Part shown: one piece after another, positions 8,018-15,178 of the stretch
How the letters are laid out: each line of letters starts with the position of its first letter
How positions within the stretch are numbered: position 1 is the stretch's first letter
Assembly (NCBI GenBank): GCA_018821365.1
Contig: JAHJML010000051.1
Coordinates: forward strand, 1-34,398
Direction: 5' to 3'
Length of the DNA stretch: 34,398 nucleotides
Source: Actinomycetota bacterium
Lineage (GTDB): Bacteria; Actinomycetota; Acidimicrobiia; Spongiisociales; UBA11373
Made by a program: the position numbers and the translations under genes
The notes under the pieces: generated by a model
Seen by the model: the letters and a program-made list of their open reading frames with translations, nothing else
What the model was told of the DNA's origin: nothing
Databases searched by the model: none

Positions 8018-8057
8018 GGGAACCCGGGCCACGGCTGTTGCCGGCCCGGCGGCTCCC
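8018..8057 (-). terminator. Hairpin in the gntR-lipoprotein intergenic region
   Basis: CCGGGCC (8024-8030) pairs with GGCCCGG (8043-8049), flanked by GGGA (8018-8021) with TCCC (8054-8057). It lies in the 191-bp gap 7991-8181 between the regulator and the binding-protein gene, 27 bases upstream of the lipoprotein ATG. It could end transcripts coming from the gntR side or attenuate transporter expression. No T-run follows. The rest of that gap shows no gene and no second FadR-type site. Confidence 0.45.
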
Positions 8058-8181
8058 AATCTCTTACTCGTGCTCGCTGTCGACGGATGTCTTCCCTCTG
8101 AACCCCCTGCTGAGTAGGCCTTCGAACTCCCGGCCACCGGGCCATCCATCGGCGGCCGGCGCTTCGATGCGTTGGTACGCA

Positions 8182-8955
8182 TCATGAGCCGACCGTCCTC
8201 TGGCTCGCCCAGGCCTCCCGGGCGCGCTGCGGGCCGCCCGCCCTCCGGACCCGCCCGACCCTCTGCCAGGCCGCCGGCCCCTGATGACGGGCGACCTCCC
8301 GGAGCATGAGCTCCGCATTCTGGGCGGCAAACGCCTCGGCGATGCGGAGGTGAGCGGCCGCCGCACCGGCGATGGCGGTGGTGGGGTCGTCGCCCGCCTC
8401 CACGCCCAGCACCAGGGCGGCCGCTTCCTCGGTGCCCAACAGGGCATCGAGTACCCGCCCGTACACCTCCACCAGCACCGGGTTGTCGCAGGTGCCGGCG
8501 ACCGAGGCGTGGAACTCCCGGTCGGCGATCATGAAGCCCTCGAGATCGGTCGGCGCCGGCCGCCTGGCCAGTGCCAGCGCCTCGGTCCGCTCCCGCATGG
8601 TCGCCCTCGCCGCCGCCATCTCGAACAGCACCATCTCCAGTACCTGGCGCGCCTCGAGCACCTCGCGGAGCGACCGTTTGCTGCCGTCGGGATGGGCGAT
8701 CTCGGATTCGGGCAGCCGCGACGCTATGTAGGAGCGATTGCCGCGCCGCTCGATGACCCCCAGCGCCACCAGTCCCTGGATGGCCTCCCGCACCGAGGTC
8801 CGCGCCACCGAGAACTGATCGGCGAGCACCCGTTCGGCCGGCAGAGGAGACCCGGGCGGCAGTTCGCCACTGATGACCCGCCGATGGATGTCGTCTCGCA
8901 CCTGTTCGGAGATCGTCGCCCGTTCGACGGGGCCGAAGGGGCGCTCGGTCGTCAT
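8182..8955 (-). CDS. GntR-family regulator, FadR subfamily (FCD domain)
   Basis: 257 residues; ATG at 8955 overlaps the stop of the VOC gene (ATGA), so the two are translationally coupled. The N-terminal winged helix-turn-helix spans about residues 10-75: ISEQVRDDIHRRVISGELPPGSPLPAERVLADQFSVARTSVREAIQGLVALGVIERRGNRSYI, read in short blocks. The C-terminal all-helical FCD domain has the expected metal/ligand residues: Asp and His in ADREFH, and His in AAHLRIAEAF and REVARH. Subfamily members bind palindromes with the core TGGT-N3-ACCA and release DNA on binding an acid or sugar-acid metabolite. Two such sites lie in this island (13149-13169 and 19231-19251), making it the likely local repressor. 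Confidence 0.88.
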   Translation of the reverse strand: MTTERPFGPVERATISEQVRDDIHRRVISGELPPGSPLPAERVLADQFSVARTSVREAIQGLVALGVIERRGNRSYIASRLPESEIAHPDGSKRSLREVLEARQVLEMVLFEMAAARATMRERTEALALARRPAPTDLEGFMIADREFHASVAGTCDNPVLVEVYGRVLDALLGTEEAAALVLGVEAGDDPTTAIAGAAAAHLRIAEAFAAQNAELMLREVARHQGPAAWQRVGRVRRAGGPQRAREAWASQRTVGS

Positions 8956-9440
8956 GAGCCGGTCCCCCACTCCTCATCCCAGATCGGGTAGGTCCCCTGC
9001 CCGAAGGAGAACTCGACGGTGTTGCCGTCGGGGTCCTCGACGAAGCAGATGTAGCCGATCGGAGGCGACATTCGGGTGACCGGGTAGGTGAGGATGCCCT
9101 CCGCCTCGGCCATGGCAGCGGCCGCCTCGACCTCGGCGGCGCTGGTCATCTCGAAGCCGAGATGCGCATAGGGGCCGAGCACCGCCGGCGGAGCGTATTT
9201 GAACGGATCCCGCTCCGGGTCGAACTGGGACAGGGCCAGCACGAACGGGCAGGCGGCGTCGGCGGGGTCCGCCAGCCAGGCGCTCACCCCGAAGTCGTCG
9301 GCGAAGTGCTTGAGCAGCCGCAGCGGGGTATAGCGCTGATACCACTCGATCGACCGGTCCAGATCGCTGACTTGCAGGGCGAGGTGGGTCAGCCGGGAAC
9401 GTCCCGGGTCGACACTCCGCCCTGCACCGCCGGTAGTCAC
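8952..9440 (-). CDS. VOC (glyoxalase/bleomycin-resistance/dioxygenase) protein
   Basis: 162 residues from GTG at 9440, overlapping the flavin reductase stop (GTGA). There are two beta-alpha-beta-beta-beta modules. The first starts LTHLALQVSDLDRSIEWYQRY, with His as a probable metal ligand. The second starts YAHLGFEMTSAAEVEAAAAMAEAEG, again with His, and ends CFVEDPDGNTVEFSFGQG, with Glu as a ligand. A His/His/Glu arrangement supports a divalent-metal enzyme. Family chemistry includes isomerisation, extradiol cleavage and epimerisation, so the reaction cannot be fixed. It is embedded between the flavin reductase and the regulator in the same transcript and is probably a pathway enzyme. Confidence 0.82.
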   Translation of the reverse strand: MTTGGAGRSVDPGRSRLTHLALQVSDLDRSIEWYQRYTPLRLLKHFADDFGVSAWLADPADAACPFVLALSQFDPERDPFKYAPPAVLGPYAHLGFEMTSAAEVEAAAAMAEAEGILTYPVTRMSPPIGYICFVEDPDGNTVEFSFGQGTYPIWDEEWGTGS

Positions 9441-9958
9441 CACTTCCCCACGGCTCCATCCTTCACAGGCACCAGTTCGTCGTGGTAGGTACGGCGCCAG
9501 TACACCAGGGTCTCGTCCTTGTGGATGCAGCAGTCGATCACCCTGGCCATCACCACCGCGCTGCCGTGGTACTGGCTCACCTGCTCGACCTCGCACACCA
9601 TATGGGCGGCGGCCTCGGTGAGGAGCGGGGTCCCGTCCTCGGCGCGCTTCCACGCGAAGTCCCCGAAGGGGTCGGCGCTCTTGCCCCACGAGAACCCGAT
9701 CGAGTAGTCGGTCTGGTCGGCGGCCAGCAGGTTGGCGCCGAAGGTCTGCCCGGGGACCATGAAGGGGTGCGACGATGCCGTGTTGCCGACGCACACCAGG
9801 ACGGCCGGCGGTTCGGAGGCCACCGACGTCAGCGAGGTGATCGTCATCCCCCTGAGCACCCCGTCGGGATCCTCGAGGGTCAGCACCGCCACCGAGGCGG
9901 CCACCCGGCTCATCACCTCGACACAGGACTCGGAGAAGGCCTCTTCTTCCTTGGTCAT
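9437..9958 (-). CDS. Flavin reductase-like protein (HpaC/FMN-binding split barrel)
   Basis: 173 residues from ATG at 9958, with GGAGGG about 10 bases upstream. Recognisable blocks are MSRVAASVAVLTLEDPDG, LRGMTITSLTSVASEPPAVLVCVG (the 'GmT.ssf.svs..PP.v..s' FMN-binding block), ASSHPFMVPGQTFGANLLAADQ, and a final region with HGSAVVMARVIDC. The length and N terminus match the HpaC-type flavin reductases, which supply reduced flavin to a mono-oxygenase. No oxygenase is encoded in the island, so it may act with the VOC protein, or the fold may serve another redox role. Coupled by GTGA to the VOC gene and 20 bp after the aldolase stop. Confidence 0.82.
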   Translation of the reverse strand: MTKEEEAFSESCVEVMSRVAASVAVLTLEDPDGVLRGMTITSLTSVASEPPAVLVCVGNTASSHPFMVPGQTFGANLLAADQTDYSIGFSWGKSADPFGDFAWKRAEDGTPLLTEAAAHMVCEVEQVSQYHGSAVVMARVIDCCIHKDETLVYWRRTYHDELVPVKDGAVGKW

Positions 9959-9978
9959 GCTGTGTTTCCCTCCGATCC

Positions 9979-10752
9979 CTATGCGCCGTGGACGGCGGCG
10001 TAGAGGCGTTTGGTCATGGCGGTGGGATCCTTGGACCCGAACACGTTGCGCCCGAAGGCGATGCCGGATGCCCCGGCGGCGACGACCGCGGCGGCATAGG
10101 CCACGGCCTCGTCCTCGGTCTCCTTCTTGGGCCCGCCCAGGCAGAACACGGGCGCTTCGATGTTGGCGATCACCCCTGGGATGTCGGCCGGGTCGGCGGG
10201 CATCATCGTCTTGATGGCGTCCGCCCCGACCTCGACGCAGATCCGGGCGGCCTTGGAGATGTGCTCGGCATCCCACGGCACGGTCTTGGCCCACGATCCC
10301 GGGATCGACTCGACGATGACCGGCATCCCGATCTTCTCCGCCTCGTTGACGAGGGAGACCACCTTGCGCAGGCCGATGCCCTCGTCGTCGGCACCGGGGA
10401 AGGCCATGCAGACCACCGCATCGGCGCCGATCCTGGCGGCCATCTCGAGTTCGTACATCTGGGCGAAGTTGTCGCCCGACCCGTAGGCACCCAGCATCGT
10501 CGTCGTCCCATCGATCCGCAGGACCATCCCGCAACTCCGGAACGCTTCCGGGTAACGGCGGGCGATCTGCCACGAGACCAGGATCCCGTTGGGGCCGCCG
10601 GCGGCGACCTTCATGACGACATCGAGGTCTGGGCCGTCACCGGATGCGGTCTGCATGTCGATGGCCACCAGGAACCCGCGGCCGTCCTCTTCGATGAACC
10701 GTGAGGCGCGCCGGATCTTGGCCGCCCCGATCGCCGACGACATGTACTCCAT
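9979..10752 (-). CDS. Class I aldolase, DeoC/DhnA (FbaB/LsrF-like) family
   Basis: 257 residues from ATG at 10752; AAGGAG 7 bases upstream supports this start over the internal ATG at 10743. It is a TIM barrel of the DhnA class: AIDMQTASGDGPDL, a middle region with YELEMAARIGADAVVCMAFPG, GMPVIVES, the Schiff-base segment GADAIKTMMP with the probable catalytic Lys181, APVFCLGGPKKE, and GASGIAFGRNVFGSKDP, which forms the phosphate-binding end. Such enzymes cleave phosphorylated ketoses (fructose-bisphosphate, sulfofructose-phosphate and similar) or act as a thiolase on phospho-AI-2 (LsrF). Following the FGGY kinase by 11 bp, it most likely splits the kinase product into a three-carbon phosphate and a second carbonyl compound. 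Confidence 0.85.
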   Translation of the reverse strand: MEYMSSAIGAAKIRRASRFIEEDGRGFLVAIDMQTASGDGPDLDVVMKVAAGGPNGILVSWQIARRYPEAFRSCGMVLRIDGTTTMLGAYGSGDNFAQMYELEMAARIGADAVVCMAFPGADDEGIGLRKVVSLVNEAEKIGMPVIVESIPGSWAKTVPWDAEHISKAARICVEVGADAIKTMMPADPADIPGVIANIEAPVFCLGGPKKETEDEAVAYAAAVVAAGASGIAFGRNVFGSKDPTAMTKRLYAAVHGA

Positions 10753-10763
10753 GCTGATCTCCT

Positions 10764-12077
10764 TCAATCGATCCTGTTGGTTCTCTCGAGCCGCTCCACT
10801 GCCTCGTCTCCGAGAGCGATGAAGCGATCCAATCCTCTGCGGTACACCTCGAGCGGTTCGGGCTCGTAGGTGGTCACCTCCGGCATCGGCCAGTCCCCCG
10901 GTTGGCCCTCCCCGGGCCGGGGCCACCATCCCACGGCGGCACCGGCGCCGAGGGCGGCGCCGTAGGCGGCCATCTCGTCGCAGGCCGGCACGTCGATGGG
11001 CACCTCGAGCACCGCAGCCTTGATCGAGGTCCACAGCGGGCTGCGGGCCGGGCCACCCGAGCTCACCACCCGGGTCAACTCCACACCCTGATCGCCGAGG
11101 CTCCTGGCGATGTGACCGAGGCCGTAGGCGGTCGATTCCAGCAGCGCCCTGGTGACCGCCCCCACGTCGGAGCCGAGCGAGAGGCCGACGATCTCGGCCC
11201 GCAGCCCGAGGTTCCAGCGGGGGGCCCGCTCCCCCTCCAGGAACGGCAGCACCATCACCCCGCCCGCTCCGGGTTCGATGGCGGCGGCGAGATCGAGCAG
11301 TTCGGGGACGGAACGGCCGGTGATGCCCGACCACCAGTCCATGATCGCCCCGTGAGAGGCGACCGGGCCTCCGACGATGGCGACCCCCGGCACGTGGCTG
11401 GGCATCCCGTACTTGGCGATGTCGGCGTGCTCGCCGGCCGCCACCGCCACCCCGAGCCCGCCGGTCTTGCCGCCCGGATCGAAGGCCCGGCCGGGAGCGT
11501 CGATGGCCGACGCCCATGCCGTCAGGTAGGCGTCGTTGGAGCCGGGCACCAGCATCACGCCGGCCGGGATGTCGTGGGCGCCGGTGCTGGTGCCGACGCT
11601 CGACCCCACCGGGACCGATTCCCCGAACCCCTCGAGCGGCGCCTGTGGGGGCCAGGTGCTCTGGATGCCGGGGTCTCCCCCGATCCGGGACAGGAGGTAG
11701 TCCCACATCTGGCGGGGCTCGACACGGTCGCCGAACCGCTCCTTGAGGAGGGCGGTATGGGCGGCGTGCTGGCCGATGGGGCCTTCGGCCGCCCCTGCCG
11801 GATGCCGGAAGGTGATGGCGAGATCGCCGGTCGAGGCGACCGTGGTCGGACCGTGCCCGCCCACGCACAGCGCCAGCGGCGTGTCACAGGCGAGGCGGCC
11901 GAAGGCGGTTCCCAGCCCATCCAGCCAGATGCCCGGGTCGACCTCACCGGCCGGACGCGGCTCGTGGGCCGGATAGGGCGCCACGGCAGAGGCCACGACG
12001 GCGCCGCCGCGGGAGATGGCAACGGCCCGCGCCGACCCACTCCCCACATCGACGCCGGCGACGACCTCTTGGCCCAT
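10764..12077 (-). CDS. FGGY-family carbohydrate kinase
   Basis: 437 residues; ATG at 12077 shares its A with the alcohol dehydrogenase TGA (TGATG), showing coupling. It is a two-domain ASKHA kinase. The N-terminal phosphate loop is AGVDVGSGSARAVAI. GHGPTTVASTGD and the long central MWDYLLSRIGGDP region are substrate-side segments, and the C-terminal signature is VVSSGGPARSPLWTSIKAAVLEVPIDVP with AAYGAALGAGAAVG. It is shorter than xylulokinase or glycerol kinase (about 490-500), lacking part of the N-terminal domain insert. A probable substrate is a ketose or polyol produced by the dehydrogenase upstream; the product is then used by the aldolase. The exact sugar cannot be deduced. Confidence 0.87.
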   Translation of the reverse strand: MGQEVVAGVDVGSGSARAVAISRGGAVVASAVAPYPAHEPRPAGEVDPGIWLDGLGTAFGRLACDTPLALCVGGHGPTTVASTGDLAITFRHPAGAAEGPIGQHAAHTALLKERFGDRVEPRQMWDYLLSRIGGDPGIQSTWPPQAPLEGFGESVPVGSSVGTSTGAHDIPAGVMLVPGSNDAYLTAWASAIDAPGRAFDPGGKTGGLGVAVAAGEHADIAKYGMPSHVPGVAIVGGPVASHGAIMDWWSGITGRSVPELLDLAAAIEPGAGGVMVLPFLEGERAPRWNLGLRAEIVGLSLGSDVGAVTRALLESTAYGLGHIARSLGDQGVELTRVVSSGGPARSPLWTSIKAAVLEVPIDVPACDEMAAYGAALGAGAAVGWWPRPGEGQPGDWPMPEVTTYEPEPLEVYRRGLDRFIALGDEAVERLERTNRID

Positions 12078-13096
12078 CAGTCGTGCTCTGGCTGGACGAA
12101 GACGCGGTAGGTGGGCTCGCTGGTGACCAGGCGCAGCGCCTCCTCCACCTGGGAGAACGGGAACGTGGCCGTCACCAGCGCTTCGAGATCGTCGGCGAGG
12201 ACACCGGCCTTGAGATAGGCCGATGCATCCCGCCAATCATCGGGGGTCTGCTGGAAGGCGCCGACGATGGCGACCTCCTCGCGGTGCGACTTGTCGGCGC
12301 CGACGGTGGCCGGGACCTCCTTGTCGAAGGCGCTGTAGAGGACGACGGTGCCGCCCACGTCGGCAATCTCGACCGCCAGGTCGACACCGCCCATGGCACA
12401 CACGACCACCACGTCCTGTTTGCCGCCCACCTCGAGCGCCTGCTCCGGAGTGGCGACCCAGTCCGCCCCGGCGGCGGTGGCCTCGGCGAGACGCTCCTCG
12501 GAGACGTCGATGACCCCGATGCTCCCGGCGCCCTCGACCCTGGCGATGGCCATGTGGATGCGGCCCATCAAGCCGCCACCGACGATGGCGACCCGGTCAC
12601 GGGACCTGAAGCCGCCCTGACGCAGCGAGTGCACGCAGCAGGCGATCGGCTCGCACATCGCGGTGTGGATGAGCGAGGCATCGCCGACCGGGTACACCGA
12701 CTTGGCATCGAGGGCGATCTTGCCGGCGAACCCTCCGAACGACACGGTGCCGTCGGAGAGCACCCGGCCCTGACGGGCCCGGCACAGGTTGGATTTGCCC
12801 CGCCGGCACGGCCCGCAGGTCCCGCAGCGGGTCAGCAGGTCCATGGCGACCCGGTCCCCGACCTTGGGCGAGCCGGGCCGGTCGGCGACGGACGTGCCGA
12901 CCTCGATGACGACGCCCGAGGCCTCGTGGCCGGGCGCCACCGGATACCACTGCTTGTCGCCCGCAAAGAGGCGCCGCTCGAACGTACAGATCCCGCAGGC
13001 GGCTACCTCGATCACGACTTGATCGGGACCGGGTACCGGATCCGGCTCCTCGCGGAGCGTGATCTCCCCGACTCCGGTGAACACTGCAACCTTCAC
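12077..13096 (-). CDS. Zinc-dependent medium-chain alcohol/polyol dehydrogenase
   Basis: 339 residues from GTG at 13096 (GGGAGG four bases upstream). Catalytic zinc ligands are Cys37 in CGIC and His57-Glu58 in PGHEASG. Structural zinc ligands Cys91, Cys94, Cys97 and Cys105 have the classical 3-3-8 spacing. The Rossmann nucleotide motif VAIVGGGLMGRIHMAIA lies near the middle, with VIDVSEERL after it; the Asp at the end of the second strand favours NAD+. The usual GTD after the catalytic Cys is replaced by TFE. It likely oxidises a secondary alcohol of a polyol-like substrate before phosphorylation by the next gene. It is the first gene after the second palindrome (13149-13169). Confidence 0.88.
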   Translation of the reverse strand: MKVAVFTGVGEITLREEPDPVPGPDQVVIEVAACGICTFERRLFAGDKQWYPVAPGHEASGVVIEVGTSVADRPGSPKVGDRVAMDLLTRCGTCGPCRRGKSNLCRARQGRVLSDGTVSFGGFAGKIALDAKSVYPVGDASLIHTAMCEPIACCVHSLRQGGFRSRDRVAIVGGGLMGRIHMAIARVEGAGSIGVIDVSEERLAEATAAGADWVATPEQALEVGGKQDVVVVCAMGGVDLAVEIADVGGTVVLYSAFDKEVPATVGADKSHREEVAIVGAFQQTPDDWRDASAYLKAGVLADDLEALVTATFPFSQVEEALRLVTSEPTYRVFVQPEHD

Positions 13097-13148
13097 AACG
13101 CCTCCCGATCTCAACGGCCGGCCGTGGCGCTGGTCGCCGCGGCCGCCC

Positions 13149-13169
13149 TTGGTCTTATGGTCAGACCAT
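13149..13169 (-). promoter_or_regulatory. Predicted GntR/FadR-type operator upstream of the alcohol dehydrogenase
   Basis: The arms TGGTCT and AGACCA are separated by 7 bases. Within it lies ATGGTC-A-GACCAT (13157-13169), which contains the FadR-type core TGGT-N3-ACCA. The 21-bp sequence is identical at 17 positions to the one at 19231-19251. It lies about 55 bp upstream of the GTG start, in the only sizeable gap (13097-13195) of the enzyme cluster, which indicates a second regulated promoter for the downstream half. Confidence 0.75.
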
Positions 13170-13195
13170 ACACGCTCGGAGCGGACGGGGTCGGC

Positions 13196-14659
13196 TCACC
13201 AACCCCCGCCCTCTCCCAACTTGATGCTGACCGATTTCTGGTTGAGGAACTCGTAGATCGCATCGGGTCCCTCGCTCATGCCGTGACCGCTCGACTTGTA
13301 GGGCGATCGGCTCACCTCGAACGCTGCCGTGTAGTAGTGGTTGATGAACACCTGGCCGGCCTCGAGGGCCTGGGCGGCCAGGTTGGCGGTCTTGACGTTC
13401 TCGGTCCACACCGCCGATGCCAACCCGTACTCGGAGTCGTTGGCGAGGGCGATCCCCTCGTCGAAGTCGGCGAACGAGGTCACCGACAACACCGGGCCGA
13501 AGATCTCTTCCCTGGCGATGGCCGCCGTGTTGGGCACGCCGTCGAAGATCGTCGGCGACACGAAGTACCCCTTCTGCAGGGCCGGGTCGTCGGGTACTCC
13601 GCCGCCGGCCACCAACTCGGCCTCCTGCTTGCCCTTCTCGATGTAGCCCAGCACCCGCTCTCGCTGGGCGGCGGTGATCACCGGGCCCATCAGGGCGTTG
13701 GCCTCGGGGCCGCCGATAGTGATCCCGGCCGCCTTCTCGACCAGTCGTTCGACGAACTCGTCGTGGATGGACGCCTGGACCAGCAGGCGGGACCCGGCGA
13801 CGCAGATCTGGCCGGAGTTGGCGAAGATGGCCAGGATCGCCCCGTCGAGGGCCTTGTCGATGTCGGCGTCCTCGAAGACGATATTGGGTGACTTGCCGCC
13901 CAACTCCATGACCGTCCGCACGTTGCGGGTGGCGGCGTTCTGGAGGATCTTGCGACCGGTGGCCGTCGAACCGGTGAAGTAGATCCCGTCGAAACCAGGG
14001 TGGCGCGAGAACAGGTCGCCCAGGCGGCTCCCCCGCCCGGTCACCACGTTGAGGACCCCCGGCGGGAGCCCGCACTCATGGGCCATCTCGGCGAACTTGA
14101 GGAGCGTCAGCGGCGCCTCGCTCGACGGTTTGACGACCACCGCATTGCCGGCCGCCAGCGCCGGGGCGATGGTGCGGCTGCCGATCCACAGCGGCCCGTT
14201 CCAGGGGACGATGTGCCCGGTGACCCCGATCGGCTCCCGCAGCGTGTAGCTGAGGAACTCGCCCGGGGTGACGAACGAGTCTCCCCTGATCTTGTCGGCG
14301 AGGCCTGCGTAGTACTCGAAGCGGCGTCCCGCCACGTCGTACATGGTCCACAGGCCGGTCCCGATCGACCCGCCCGAGTTGAGGCTGTAGATGCGGGCGA
14401 ACTCCTCAGCCCGCTCCTGGAGGGTGGCGGCGATCCTGTAGAGCACCTGCGACCGCACCCGGGGATGGGTCTCCCGCCAGACGGCCAGGCCCTCACGCGC
14501 CGACTCCACGGCGGCGTCCAGATCGTCCTGTCCTCCGTCGGGGACGGTGCCGAGCAGTTCGCCCTTGGCGGGGTTCATCACCTCGACGACCTCGCCGGTC
14601 GAGCCGGGCCGCCACTCCCCGTGCACGTACATGTCGAAGTTCATGGTGTCCTCGGACAC
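13196..14659 (-). CDS. Aldehyde dehydrogenase (NAD(P)+-dependent)
   Basis: 487 residues. The GTG at 14659 is preferred because AAAGGAG lies 8 bases upstream; an ATG at 14644 is the alternative. The N terminus MYVHGEWRPGSTGEVVEVMNPAKGE is standard for the superfamily. Further blocks are VPWNGPL, VVKPSSEAPLT, FTGSTATGRKI, MELGGKSPNIVF with the general base Glu252, SGQICVAGSR with nucleophile Cys286, and EEIFGPVLSV. Both catalytic residues are present, so it should oxidise an aldehyde to an acid; the non-acylating form is likely but not proven. It follows grdA by 28 bp, as the fifth gene of the grd transcript. It could process the aldehyde released by the aldolase or by the reductase. Confidence 0.88.
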   Translation of the reverse strand: MSEDTMNFDMYVHGEWRPGSTGEVVEVMNPAKGELLGTVPDGGQDDLDAAVESAREGLAVWRETHPRVRSQVLYRIAATLQERAEEFARIYSLNSGGSIGTGLWTMYDVAGRRFEYYAGLADKIRGDSFVTPGEFLSYTLREPIGVTGHIVPWNGPLWIGSRTIAPALAAGNAVVVKPSSEAPLTLLKFAEMAHECGLPPGVLNVVTGRGSRLGDLFSRHPGFDGIYFTGSTATGRKILQNAATRNVRTVMELGGKSPNIVFEDADIDKALDGAILAIFANSGQICVAGSRLLVQASIHDEFVERLVEKAAGITIGGPEANALMGPVITAAQRERVLGYIEKGKQEAELVAGGGVPDDPALQKGYFVSPTIFDGVPNTAAIAREEIFGPVLSVTSFADFDEGIALANDSEYGLASAVWTENVKTANLAAQALEAGQVFINHYYTAAFEVSRSPYKSSGHGMSEGPDAIYEFLNQKSVSIKLGEGGGW

Positions 14660-14687
14660 GTTCCCCTCTCCTTTCCTCGGTGCGGCG

Positions 14688-15155
14688 TCAGCCGACTCCT
14701 CCGCCTTCGCGGTAGAACTTGACCCACTTGACAATCTCGTCGACGTCCGCCGACAGTTCCATCAAACCCACATGCTCCTGGTAGAGATCGGGATCCATCG
14801 TCTCCTTGATCTCCTCTTCGAGGATGTGGTACACGGGGAGCCCCAACGGGACTCCGGCCAGCGGACCTGCCCAGGTCGGATCTCCCCTGGTGACGGTCTC
14901 TGCAAAGAGCCCGGCACTGTTGGGATCCGGCTGGCCCAGGAGGACGATCATCTCGTCCTTCCCGGTCTCTTCGGCCAGGCGATTCACGTTCGCCTGGTCG
15001 TCCAGGTCCATGGCTCCACCAGCCGTTCAGACGAAGCACTGCGTGACGCTGAAGACCACCTTCGCCCCGGCCGACTCGGCCAGGAGCTTGAGGCTGGGGC
15101 CGTTGATGCCTTCGCGTTCGCCGATGGCCACCACCTGCATTCCCTTCAGATCCAT
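14688..15155 (-). CDS. grdA: GrdA-like selenoprotein A (UGA read as selenocysteine)
   Basis: 155 residues including one selenocysteine. ATG at 15155 has a strong AAAGGAGGTG site 8 bases upstream. Reading through the UGA at 15027-15029 gives TQCFVUTAGGAMDLDD, the invariant CxxU redox centre (Cys40, Sec43) of glycine-reductase protein A. The downstream part AGLFAETVTRGDPTWAGPLAGVPLGLPVYH is also diagnostic. In the known system the selenol takes the carboxymethyl group from protein B and passes it as a ketene-level thioester to protein C; thioredoxin re-reduces it. Treating UGA as stop would leave a 42-residue stub and an orphan frame from 15011. It lies between grdC and the aldehyde dehydrogenase. 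Confidence 0.93.
15012..15024 (-). promoter_or_regulatory. Candidate SECIS hairpin of grdA
   Basis: Two bases after the UGA, GGCU (15024-15021) pairs with AGCC (15015-15012) around a GGUGG loop, placing a GGU at the apex as bacterial SelB requires. UCGUC just before the UGA could also pair with GACGA about 27 bases after it, giving a base stem that encloses the UGA. The hairpin is short and nearer the UGA than in E. coli fdhF, so the exact fold is uncertain. Confidence 0.5.
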
Positions 15156-15178
15156 GTCAGTGCACCTCCTTTCCTGCG

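Noticed and set aside
5399-8101. A 900-codon plus-strand open frame across the ABC ATPase and lipoprotein genes
   Set aside because: It is the antisense shadow of genes with clear family motifs on the minus strand; its sequence is His/Arg/Asp-rich with no recognisable domain, as expected in high-GC DNA.
869-9958. Recent duplication of the two flavin reductase-like genes (869 and 9437)
   Set aside because: They share only the fold; blocks around the FMN site differ and the lengths and N termini do not match.
9979-12077. LsrK/LsrF-type autoinducer-2 processing by the kinase and aldolase
   Set aside because: Family resemblance is only at the superfamily level (FGGY kinase, DhnA aldolase); no LsrG or LsrB/LsrR relatives are present and the importer is BMP-type, so a specific AI-2 role is unsupported.
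15027-15029. UGA in grdA as a true stop, with a separate gene starting at 15011
   Set aside because: The CxxU context is the exact GrdA selenocysteine site and the proposed start at 15011 is inside the conserved AMDL motif without a ribosome site.
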